Source: Balanoglossus misakiensis | Lineage: Eukaryota > Hemichordata | Length of the DNA stretch: 64,000 nucleotides | Direction: 5' to 3' | Assembly: GCA_040954595.2 (NCBI GenBank) | Contig: CM082583.2 | Coordinates: 2,108,001 to 2,172,000, forward strand | In this document: one piece after another, positions 54,695 to 64,000 of the stretch | Layout of the letters: each line of letters starts with the position of its first letter | Position numbering within the stretch: position 1 is the stretch's first letter | Program-made: the position numbers and the translations under genes | The notes under the pieces: model-generated | Database searches by the model: none | Told to the model about the DNA's origin: nothing | The model's input: the letters and a program-made list of their open reading frames with translations, nothing else

Positions 54695-57240
54695 TAGCAT
54701 CTTGCCACACAAGTCTCTTTCTGCTTTCACAACAGTCATCGTGCCAGAAGAGAAGACAAACCAAACAGCAGATTGTCACCGAGCGAGCGAGCAGGAAGGG
54801 CACATCTTTGATGACCGGATCTCCAAACTGCAATATTTGTCCGACAGACACACTTCGTTTTCGTTCCATGATTTTACTGCCACACAAGTCTCTTTCTGCT
54901 GTCATCGTGTCAGAAGAGAAGACAAACCAAACAGCAGATTGTCACCGAGCGAGCGAGCAGGAAGGGCACATCTTTGATGACCGGATCTCCAAACTACGAT
55001 ATGCACAGAGTTAAGTTTTCTGTTTCCATTTTACATGATTTACTGGTTAAATATGTATACTTGCAGCCCAGTCTAGACCCCCATCTTATTGCATTTTCTG
55101 TGTATTTTACCGGTATTTTCGGAAAGACACGCGCCTAAAATGTACCACGGTTGGGTACAAACGATTTGTCCAACAGACACACGACGTTTCGAATTTCGTT
55201 CCATGATTTGCATGATCGGTGTTTTTCAAAGAAAATAGGCTAAATCGATTGCAAAACGCGCCAAAATTTCGCGATATTGGTAACCTTCACATGTAATAAA
55301 TGGGCCGACCGGTTTATAAATTAGCTGTCCATATGAGCCAGGATCTGACAGCCGACCTCCAGACTCAGGCATTTAGCACATGCACCATTGCACCCTGCAC
55401 CCTGCAAACTAAAATTCTAACTCACATTATTATCCCTAACACTGTCTGTGGCTAGAGGTATGCTGCTAGATACCTATGGGGGTCCAAATTCTTCTAAAAT
55501 TTTCGGTAAGAACATTTTTTTATGGGAAAGATAGGCGTTTATTATACACGCAAAAGTTTTTATCTGACACGCGAGATTTTCGTTAAATTATAGTTTACTT
55601 TGGCTATCCAAGTTGCATGTTATAAAACGACACAGCAGTTCTTAGTTTTTATTCATAAAAAGGGAATTTCAAGAATATGCATGATTGCAAAATGAAAACG
55701 CCACAATTTCACGATATCGGTCGTCCAGTTTACAGATTAGCTTTTTGAAACTTTTTTCGGAACGTTCGTAGACAAGGATGCGCGCCCAGGCTAGTTCGAC
55801 CAATTTGTCATGGCATAGGCCTAATTCACGAAGCAGCCCCGCGCCCAAGCTTCTCTGAAGTGCTTTTTTGTCTCTCAACACAATTTCTTTTCCCCTTTCC
55901 TACAAGAATACTTGAAAGTTTCATCCTGCCACACAAGTCTCTTTCTGCTTTCTCGACAGTCATCTTGTCAGAAGTTATGGAATTTATAAAGAGAAGACAA
56001 CCAAACAGCAGATTGGCACCGAACGAGGAGGAAGGGCACGTCTTTGATGACCGAATCTCCAAACTGCGATATGCACAGAGTTAAGTTTTCCTTTTCCATT
56101 TTACACCATTTACTTTAATACTTGCAGCCCGGTCCAGACCCCATCTCATTGCATTTTCTGTCTATTTTACCAGTATTTTCGGAAAGACACGCGCCTAACA
56201 TGTACCATGGTTGGGTACAAAAGATCTGTCCAACAGACACATTATGTTTTCGAATTTCGTTCCATGATTTGCATGATCGGTGTTATTTTTTTAAAGTTTA
56301 ACACGAATGCCCGTAAGATCAATTTTTCGTGGCCTTTACTTGTTTCAACTAAGTCATTCCAGAAGAAACCAACTTTGAAGACAAGATACCGGTAAACCAG
56401 CCCATTCTCGCCATTCTCTTTCTGTCTTCTCAACAGTCAGATCCAGAAGAAATTAAAGAGACAGCAACCAGATTTCACGAAGGAAGGCCCACGCAAAAGT
56501 CATGCCAGAAGAAACGAAATTTGAAGTGAAGAAACCAGCAGTAAACCAAGTCGCCATTGTAGGAGAAATGGACGTTAAAGAGAAGACAAAGAGAATCCAG
56601 CCCACGGCCCACCACCACCACCCCACTCCACCAACCTCAGCATTACATATTCTTATTTGGCATCTTGCCACATTATATTAAACAGTTTCTTTCTGCTTTC
56701 TCAACAGTTACTGTGTCAGGTGAAATCAAATTTAAGGAGGAGGCAATCAGAATCCAGTGCAATCTTCAAACCAGTCGCCATTGTAGGAGAAATGGACTTT
56801 AAAGAGAAGACAAAGAGAATCCAGCCCACGGCCCACCACCACCACCCCACTCCACCAACCTCAGCATTACATATTCTTATTTGGCATCTTGCCACATTAT
56901 ATTAAACAGTTTCTTTCTGCTTTCTCAACAGTTACTGTGTCAGGTGAAATCAAATTTAAGGAGGAGGCAATCAGAATCCAGTGCAATCTTCAAACCAGTC
57001 GCCATTGTAGGAGAAATGGACTTTAAAGAGAAGACAAAGAGAATCCAGCCCACGGCCCACCACCACCACCCCACTCCACCAACCTCAACATTACATATTC
57101 TTATTTGGCATCTTGCCACATTGTATTAAAACAGATTCTTTCTGCTTTCTCAACAGTCACTGTGTCAGAGGAAATCAAATTTAAGGAGGAGGCAATCAGA
57201 ATCCAGTTCACCGGACAAAATCCTTGAAATATTATTCTAC
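54695..57240 (+). repeat. Degenerate exon-like repeats
   Basis: Seven related blocks share TTTCTGCTTTCTCAACAG, an acceptor-like sequence, followed by T.A..GTGTCAGA.GAAAT. The post-acceptor positions are 54736, (54902, acceptor lost), 55960, 56437, 56708, 56932 and 57157. After the acceptor the open frame starts with one base borrowed from the previous exon: IVPEEKTNQTAD..HIFDDRISKL in the first group, TVSGEIKFKEEAIRIQ in the last. The last three blocks have a 224-225-bp period. Donors are weak or absent in several copies, so some are probably decayed. They lie directly upstream of the exon array and may be 5' exons of the same gene. Confidence 0.5.
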
Positions 57241-57349
57241 ACAACCATGCCAGCTGTAATCTTGACACACAAATTAATCAAATCTTTGTGATATCTCAAC
57301 AGATTTATCACACCATGCGAAGACAGAAGAAAGATTTTATAACATTTTA

Positions 57350-60170
57350 ACGATATATTTCCTCTGTTTGCCTCCACAGATCACCCAGGACAGAAGATTG
57401 AAGACAGAAGATTGAAGATTGAAGACAGAAGATTGCAGCGATTTATCTGGTAGGTTAAATTCCATGTCATAAATTTATATTTATTTTAAAATATTCTAAC
57501 GATATATTTCCTCTGTTTGCCTCCACAGATCACCCAGGACAGAAGATTGAAGACAGAAGATTGAAGATTGAAGACAGAAGAATTTGCAGCGATTTATCTG
57601 GTAGGTTAAATTCCATGTCATAAATTTATATTTATTTTAAAATATTCTAACGATATATTTCCTCTGTTTGCCTCCACAGATCACCCAGGACAGAAGATTG
57701 AAGACAGAAGATTGAAGATTGAAGACAGAAGAATTTGCAGCGATTTATCTGGTAGGTTAAATTCCATGTCATAAATTTATATTTATTTTAAAATATTCTA
57801 ACGATATATTTCCTCTGTTTGCCTCCACAGATCACCCAGGACAGAAGATTGAAGACAGAAGATTGAAGATTGAAGACAGAAGAATTTGCAGCGATTTATC
57901 TGGTAGGTTAAATTCCATGTCATAAATTTATATTTATTTTAAAATATTCTAATGATATATTTCCTCTGTTTGCCTCCACAGATCACCCAGGACAGAAGAT
58001 TGAAGACAGAAGATTGAAGACAGAAGACAGAAGAATTTGCAGCGATTTATCTGGTAGGTTAAATTCCATGTCATAAATTTATATTTATTTTAAAATATTC
58101 TAACGATATATTTCCTCTGTTTGCCTCCACAGATCACCCAGGACAGAAGATTGAAGACAGAAGATTGAAGACAGAAGACAGAAGAATTTGCAGCGATTTA
58201 TCTGGTAGGTTAAATTCCATGTCATAAATTTATATTTATTTTAAAATATTCTAACGATATATTTCCTCCGTTTGCCTCCACAGATCACCCAGGACAGAAG
58301 ATTGAAGACAGAAGATTGAAGATTGAAGACAGAAGAATTTGCAGCGATTTATCTGGTAGGTTAAATTCCATGTCATAAATTTATATTTATTTTAAAATAT
58401 TCTAACGATATATTTCCTCTGTTTGCCTCCACAGATCACCCAGGACAGAAGATTGAAGACAGAAGATTGAAGATTGAAGACAGAAGAATTTGCAGCGATT
58501 TATCTGGTAGGTTAAATTCCATGTCATAAATTTATATTTATTTTAAAATATTCTAACGATATATTTCCTCTGTTTGCCTCCACAGATCACCCAGGACAGA
58601 AGATTGAAGACAGAAGATTGAAGATTGAAGACAGAAGAATTTGCAGCGATTTATCTGGTAGGTTAAATTCCATGTCATAAATTTATATTTATTTTAAAAT
58701 ATTCTAACGATATATTTCCTCTGTTTGCCTCCACAGATCACCCAGGACAGAAGATTGAAGACAGAAGATTGAAGATTGAAGACAGAAGAATTTGCAGCGA
58801 TTTATCTGGTAGGTTAAATTCCATGTCATAAATTTATATTTATTTTAAAATATTCTAACGATATATTTCCTCCGTTTGCCTCCACAGATCACCCAGGACA
58901 GAAGATTGAAGACAGAAGATTGAAGATTGAAGACAGAAGAATTTGCAGCGATTTATCTGGTAGGTTAAATTCCATGTCATAAATTTATATTTATTTTAAA
59001 ATATTCTAACGATATATTTCCTCTGTTTGCCTCCACAGATCACCCAGGACAGAAGATTGAAGACAGAAGATTGAAGACAGAAGAATTTGCAGCGATTTAT
59101 CTGGTAGGTTAAATTCCATGTCATAAATTTATATTTATTTTAAAATATTCTAACGATATATTTCCTCTGTTTGCCTCCACAGATCACCCAGGACAGAAGA
59201 TTGAAGACAGAAGATTGAAGATTGAAGACAGAAGAATTTGCAGCGATTTATCTGGTAGGTTAAATTCCATGTCATAAATTTATATTTATTTTAAAATATT
59301 CTAACGATATATTTCCTCTGTTTGCCTCCACAGATCACCCAGGACAGAAGATTGAAGACAGAAGATTGAAGATTGAAGACAGAAGAATTTGCAGCGATTT
59401 ATCTGGTAGGTTAAATTCCATGTCATAAATTTATATTTATTTTAAAATATTCTAACGATATATTTCCTCTGTTTGCCTCCACAGATCACCCAGGACAGAA
59501 GATTGAAGACAGAAGATTGAAGATTGAAGACAGAAGAATTTGCAGCGATTTATCTGGTAGGTTAAATTCCATGTCATAAATTTATATTTATTTTAAAATA
59601 TTCTAACGATATATTTCCTCTGTTTGCCTCCACAGATCACCCAGGACAGAAGATTGAAGACAGAAGATTGAAGATTGAAGACAGAAGAATTTGCAGCGAT
59701 TTATCTGGTAGGTTAAATTCCATGTCATAAATTTATATTTATTTTAAAATATTCTAACGATATATTTCCTCTGTTTGCCTCCACAGATCACCCAGGACAG
59801 AAGATTGAAGACAGAAGATTGAAGATTGAAGACAGAAGAATTTGCAGCGATTTATCTGGTAGGTTAAATTCCATGTCATAAATTTATATTTATTTTAAAA
59901 TATTCTAACGATATATTTCCTCTGTTTGCCTCCACAGATCACCCAGGACAGAAGATTGAAGACAGAAGATTGAAGATTGAAGACAGAAGAATTTGCAGCG
60001 ATTTATCTGGTAGGTTAAATTCCATGTCATAAATTTATATTTATTTTAAAATATTCTAACGATATATTTCCTCTGTTTGCCTCCACAGATCACCCAGGAC
60101 AGAAGATTGAAGACAGAAGATTGAAGAGAGAAGACAGAAGACAGAAGATTGCAGCGATATTTCTGGTAGG
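57350..60170 (+). repeat. 19-copy tandem array of a complete exon-intron unit (151 bp)
   Basis: Units start (first exon base) at 57380, 57529, 57680, 57831, 57982, 58133, 58284, 58435, 58586, 58737, 58888, 59039, 59183, 59334, 59485, 59636, 59787, 59938 and 60089. Each has a branch-point-like TTCTAAC, a pyrimidine tract, TTTGCCTCCACAG, an exon, and TCTG|GTAGGT. Spacing is 151 bp except 149 (first) and 144 (twelfth). The sequences are almost identical. CTCCGTTTG instead of CTCTGTTTG marks the units at 58284 and 58888, 604 bp (four units) apart. The variant GAAGACAGAAGACAG marks 57982 and 58133. Confidence 0.95.
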
Positions 60171-60315
60171 TTTTATTCCAATAATTTCCTTCATGCACTT
60201 ACTAACATTCTATTTATATCTGTTTCTACTTCTGCAGACTGCACAAGACCTTCGACTGTACCTGGACGCGCGCAGGGGCAGAGGTTGGGGGTTGTTTGGG
60301 CCCTTCCCAGGATGA
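57529..60315 (+). CDS. Predicted spliced repeat protein from the exon array
   Basis: Each standard exon is 72 nt and is open only in the frame entered with G|AT; it leaves in the same phase (TCT G|), so copies can be added without breaking the frame. Each adds 24 residues beginning DHPGQKIEDRRLKIEDRR and ending ICSDLS. Introns are 79 nt. The last array exon (60089-60165, 77 nt) ends in phase 0, and the next acceptor (CTTCTGCAG at 60237) opens a terminal exon in phase 0: TAQDLRLYLDARRGRGWGLF.., stop at 60313-60315. Two copies break the frame: the first (70 nt) and the twelfth (59039-59103, 65 nt). A coherent chain therefore runs through copies 2-11, or through copies 13-19 plus the terminal exon. 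No start codon or family is recognised; the product would be highly charged. It may instead be a non-coding spliced RNA. Confidence 0.5.
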
Positions 60316-61788
60316 GAAAGAAATAATTTGATATAGGTTGAGATACTTACAAATTTCAGTTTGCAAACTGAGTTGTGGGACTCCCCCCTTTAGATAGGGA
60401 CACACGGCCTTGTAATGGGATTCTGGGGGCAGGCCCTTTTAGAGTAGGTGCCGTCATAGTGGGTAGCTTCACGTGCTGACGGTGTAATCTAAACATTGGA
60501 AAAATGTGTTTTTTCAATGTTTAGAGACTAAACCCACTTCCCCAAAAATGTAAGCTGTCCTTTGGAATCAAGTTCAAGAACACAGTGAGATGTCCTACTC
60601 CAGGAATGAAGTCCTTGGTGTTAGAAGATCTTGCATGGCATTGTGTACTGGATATTATGAGTTTACTGGGCATGGCAGCTAACAGTGATCAGGTAAACGA
60701 TTGTGCAGTGTTGCTTACACTTGAAAATGAAAGGAATGCAAGAACTATTTACTGTTGGACGTTTTAATTCTGTATGTTCCTCATGCTGGTATTAGGAGTA
60801 AAAAGGGTAGATTTCCAATCCGTGTTTTTCTTACCATGTCATTGCTGAAATACTTCGAGATAATTATATTTTAAAGAGGGTGTTTAATGAAAATGTTGAA
60901 ATTCAGTGCAGATGGACCACTTTTATCTGTAGAATTATGGGTACTTGTCATCAGGAAAAACTGTTCAAATTATTTGATGTAAAATCTTGGTCACAGCTGT
61001 TCAAGAGTACAAAAATTAAGTTTAAAAAAAGACTTAATGATGCTTATTTTTCTTTGCTTGCAGAAAAATGATCCTGACCCTGAATTATGGATGGTGAGTA
61101 ACCGTGGTAACAAACAAATGTTCTGACTGAGTATTTTATTTATGATTCATCTCCAGTCTCTCTGCAAACACAAATGACAGCGAAACTTATTGTTGGGTAA
61201 AGGAAAACCACTGACTTCACCCTTTCTGTCAAAACAGTGGATAGAAATTACCAAGCAACGTATTAGACTTCTTGAAGTTAATTTTTTTCAAATAATTAAT
61301 TTGTCATGGGAACATGGCAGCCATTATCATTGTCAAAAAGACAAATGCTTGGTGCAGATTTTTCTGTTCATTTTCTGTGCCAGTCTTTGTGAATTAGCAC
61401 ATTACTGGGGTGAGCCAATGTGCCTTGCTTCCATGGAACGTACTCTAATATTAATTGTAGAAATATTTCTATGTGAAATAAGTTAGAATCTCCATGTCAA
61501 GAAAGGGACTTTATGAAATTGAAATATATAAGAAAAATACTAAGATATTTTCTTTGTTTGTTTCAGGCTCTTTAAAGTATACCTCCATTGTTGTGTCTGG
61601 CAATAACAGTGTCAAGTCATGTGACCGGTAAGTTTACTTTTTTTATACAAGCATGGAGGTGTATCTTGAATTTTTTTATATTGAAACTTCTTAAAATTGT
61701 GAAACTGATAGTTCTGTTCACGAACGGTTTAATTCATTTGAAATTTTAGGATTGCCATTCGTCTTTATCCAAAGTTTCTCCATTACGG
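60316..61788 (+). other. Downstream region with isolated exon-like segments
   Basis: Two stretches have splice signals: about 60545-60692, ending AACAGTGATCAG|GTAAAC, and 61567-61628 (TTGTTTGTTTCAG acceptor, GACCG|GTAAGT donor, 62 nt). Neither gives a recognisable protein. They may be non-coding or 3' UTR exons of the array transcript. No other feature. Confidence 0.35.
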
Positions 61789-61953
61789 TCACCTATGTAA
61801 ATTTAGCTGCAGTTACCACGGCAATATGAGATCACAGATTTGTAGTGGGTGGCACATGCGAAAAAAAGAGCACCACCATTTCTTCTTTTAAACACTGAAA
61901 TGCTCCATTTAGCCATATATGATCGTATGTAATTTGGAGGTGACCGTGTACCT
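61789..61953. mobile_element. Diverged copy of the TTAA MITE
   Basis: ACGGTCACCTATGTAAATTT at the left and GGAGGTGACCGTGTACCT at the right, followed by TTAA (61954-61957). It shares GTGGGTGGCACATGCGAAAAA-type text with 38337-38520. The left TTAA is lost. A further decayed relative lies at about 62560-62740. Confidence 0.75.
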
Positions 61954-62062
61954 TTAATGCAATCACAAATCAGACTACAAGTCAAAACTAATTATTTCTT
62001 TAATTTTTTTTCTATGCAGATAATCTGCATGGCGGATAACCTGCACATTGCATGTCATTTCC

Positions 62063-62899
62063 ATGGGTTTGCTGGCGCTGTATCTGACTAAGACAATAAA
62101 AGACAGCCAGACGGAAATGAAATTATATGTAATGAAAGAAGCCAGGTAAGTTCAGTGCTTTGATTTAAATGTTGAAAGCTGCAGTGATATCAAATTTACA
62201 GCTTTTAAGAAATGATGTCTTGTCGAACAGAAAGTGGGGTACTCCACCATGGATATTTTCCATTTTTGGCAATTGTGAAAAATATTTTGATTCTGATCAA
62301 TTTCGGCTTTGCAATGCCTATTTCCTACAATAAAATTTATAGCAATGGTATTATTTTTTATTCACAGAGAACTTGGTGGATTGGTTTCTGTTATGCTGTG
62401 GTTGATCATTTGTGGAAATTCTGTAAGGTCAGTTTTGTCTCCAGATTTTTGTTGCAGTGTTAATTTATTCATTTATTCACAGGCTATCACATTTGTACTG
62501 TCTGTCGAGGATTTATTTTCAAACAAATTAGAACACTTCCACGACCATCAGTTTTAAAGGTCTAGTAATGATGTGTAATTAAAGGCACAATTGGTCCATT
62601 ATCACTGTTACCATGGAAAATACAAATACAGTACAGCCAATCACAGATTTTCAGTTAGTGCGTTGCACCTGCAAAAAAGTGCCACCACATGGATATTGAA
62701 ACACTTATACACAACCTTAGTACCATGTACAGGCATATGAAATGTCATATTCATATTTAAAATGGTTGCAATATTTTCAGGAACATCCCTTTACCACCCT
62801 TAATTGTTGTCCTATTTTTTGTTCACCAGGTTGCGTTTGAGTTTGTCATATCTGACACTTGGGGGCGCTGTGCTAGCATCAGTTCCAATCTTGCCCTAG
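62063..62899 (+). CDS. Possible 70-residue protein with two or three membrane segments (three exons)
   Basis: Exons 62063-62145, 62368-62427 and 62830-62899 have acceptors TCTATGCAG (upstream of the first, at 62021), TTATTCACAG and GTTCACCAG, and donors GCCAG|GTAAGT and GTAAG|GTCAGT, all in matching phases. The start CCATGG is a strong context. The product has hydrophobic segments MGLLALYL, GGLVSVMLWLIICGN and LTLGGAVLASVPILP, separated by a charged stretch (TKTIKDSQTEMKLYVMKEAR). I do not recognise it. A frame of this length over three exons could arise by chance in a non-coding transcript. Confidence 0.3.
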
Positions 62900-64000
62900 A
62901 TAGGTGTGTACATTAACACGGAGTATAGAGAGAAAATGCCGGAACACTGTAAAACTGTCATGTTATGATGTATGCAGACAAGGACTCATAGTGGAAATAT
63001 GGATTGAAGGACTATGTGAAAAGAAGTTCTGTCTAATGTGGAACCTATCCAAGCTGGAACCTTGTGGGATATACACTGAGACACTGGTGTGGATTGCTGT
63101 AATGCATCGCTTGGAAGCTCATGTTAGCCATAGACAACATTGACATGGGAGGTGAAAACATCAGTGATGGACTGCATTGTTCCAAAACTCCTGGACAATT
63201 CCTCGAACAATAGTGCTGCAGTGCATTGCCTGTTGGCATAGCAACCTCAAATAACAAAGCATAGGGACTTCACAGAAGAGCAGTACTTCCTCTGTCCTGG
63301 TTTAATTAAATTAATCAAATTTTGGCTCAAACCTAAATCGTGGTCTTGGTTTTCATGAAATTGATGTTCCAAGCACACAGTTGAGTGTTTGACGCATGGC
63401 TTGAATTTAGCAGAAGCCTCATGCCAACGGACTACCAATTGCTCCTTACAGACTACTAATTTTACAAAATGGTAGTCAGCGCTGTCTACCAATAGGTGGA
63501 GCCATTTCAGCTGTGCTATTGTGTTAACACTGTATTACTGGCAGGCATACATGTTGCTAGAACGTTTGTAGCAAAATTTTCTCTTCATCAAATTTCCAAA
63601 CAATGTTTCATGATTTTGCAACATTTATGCAAATAGTGTTTTATTTGTTTGGCATAGTGCTTTTAATTTATATAGTTGTGTGGTTACTTTGATATGGAAT
63701 TGTTAGTAATAAGCTTCCTCCGTTGTTTTAGTATTCTGGACCGTAGAAAATGACTTTCCTAGCTCAATTCAGACTTTGAATTTTGCCACTACTAGTTGAA
63801 ACAGGCAGAATTGGAGAAGAAGCTTTGAATGAAAAAAATTGTTTATTTAACACAGAGAATGCAATAGAAGACGAATTTGCGTTGTGGCTTGTTGTATTGC
63901 ATCTAAGTCAATAAATAAATATTATCTATCTTAAATAAATATTATCTATCTATTTACTATGTCTGTGATGTTTGATTGAAATATTTTGTTAGTCTCCATG
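62900..64000 (+). other. Likely 3' exon and polyadenylation region of the local transcript
   Basis: A donor-like AGATAG|GTGTGT (62904) and acceptor-like TATGATGTATGCAG (about 62980) bracket a short intron candidate. AATAAA motifs cluster at about 63911-63945. No ORF of note. Confidence 0.35.

Noticed and set aside
57350-60170. CRISPR-like array (regular repeats and spacers)
   Set aside because: Both the exon and intron parts are conserved between units, so there are no unique spacers, and the context is eukaryotic.

Overview
The window looks like nuclear DNA of an invertebrate deuterostome, most plausibly an acorn worm or a lancelet. This is an inference from gene content: spliced genes with GT-AG introns, animal-specific families (VWA7-like, PCSK9-like C-terminal module, SLC22, rhodopsin-type GPCR, FN3-like ectodomains), a canonical tRNA-Asp gene, and DIRS, BEL/Pao-like and non-LTR retroelements with many MITEs and foldback elements. 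I could run no database search, so the species is open.

Layout. 1.2-1.4 kb (+): first exon of a VWA7-like secreted protein. 1.66-3.36 kb (-): short LTR element whose single ORF joins a BEL/Pao gag-like N-terminus to a shortened homeodomain. 3.4-15.6 kb: repeats and retroelement scraps (DIRS RT piece, paired foldbacks, LINE tail, a composite repeat with nuclear-receptor-like DR1 sites, CAGA minisatellite). 15.7-16.4 kb (-): last two exons of a PCSK9-like C-terminal domain. 20.5-24.8 kb and 35.4-35.7 kb (-): exons of FN3-like ectodomain repeats; one exon is split by a 2.45-kb transposon that itself carries a 0.6-kb foldback. 25.5-31.9 kb: C-rich TIR element, DIRS recombinase piece, LINE tail and a 237-bp satellite with DR1 sites. 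37.9-40.2 kb (-): GPCR pseudogene with two transposon insertions and two frameshifts. 40.3-42.9 kb (+): dead 5'-truncated LINE.

44.2-50.3 kb: giant palindrome. Two near-identical 1.3-kb arms flank the 3' two thirds of an SLC22 transporter gene. One arm carries an intact tRNA-Asp gene and the other the same gene with a 10-nt deletion. 50.6-53.0 kb: nested foldback elements in a second copy of the 21-23 kb transposon. 54.7-57.2 kb: degenerate exon-like repeats. 57.4-60.3 kb (+): 19 tandem copies of a complete exon-intron unit, most with a 72-nt phase-symmetric exon and a 79-nt intron, joined to a terminal exon by a matching phase. 60.3-64 kb: further splice-site-flanked exons, including a possible 70-residue two-membrane-segment protein.

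There is no operon-like cooperation between genes. The main theme is mobile DNA breaking, duplicating and carrying host exons: a homeobox fragment in an LTR element, transporter exons between palindromic arms, and MITEs in receptor and FN3 exons. The best candidates for something undescribed are the exon array, the homeobox-bearing LTR element and the tRNA/SLC22 palindrome.
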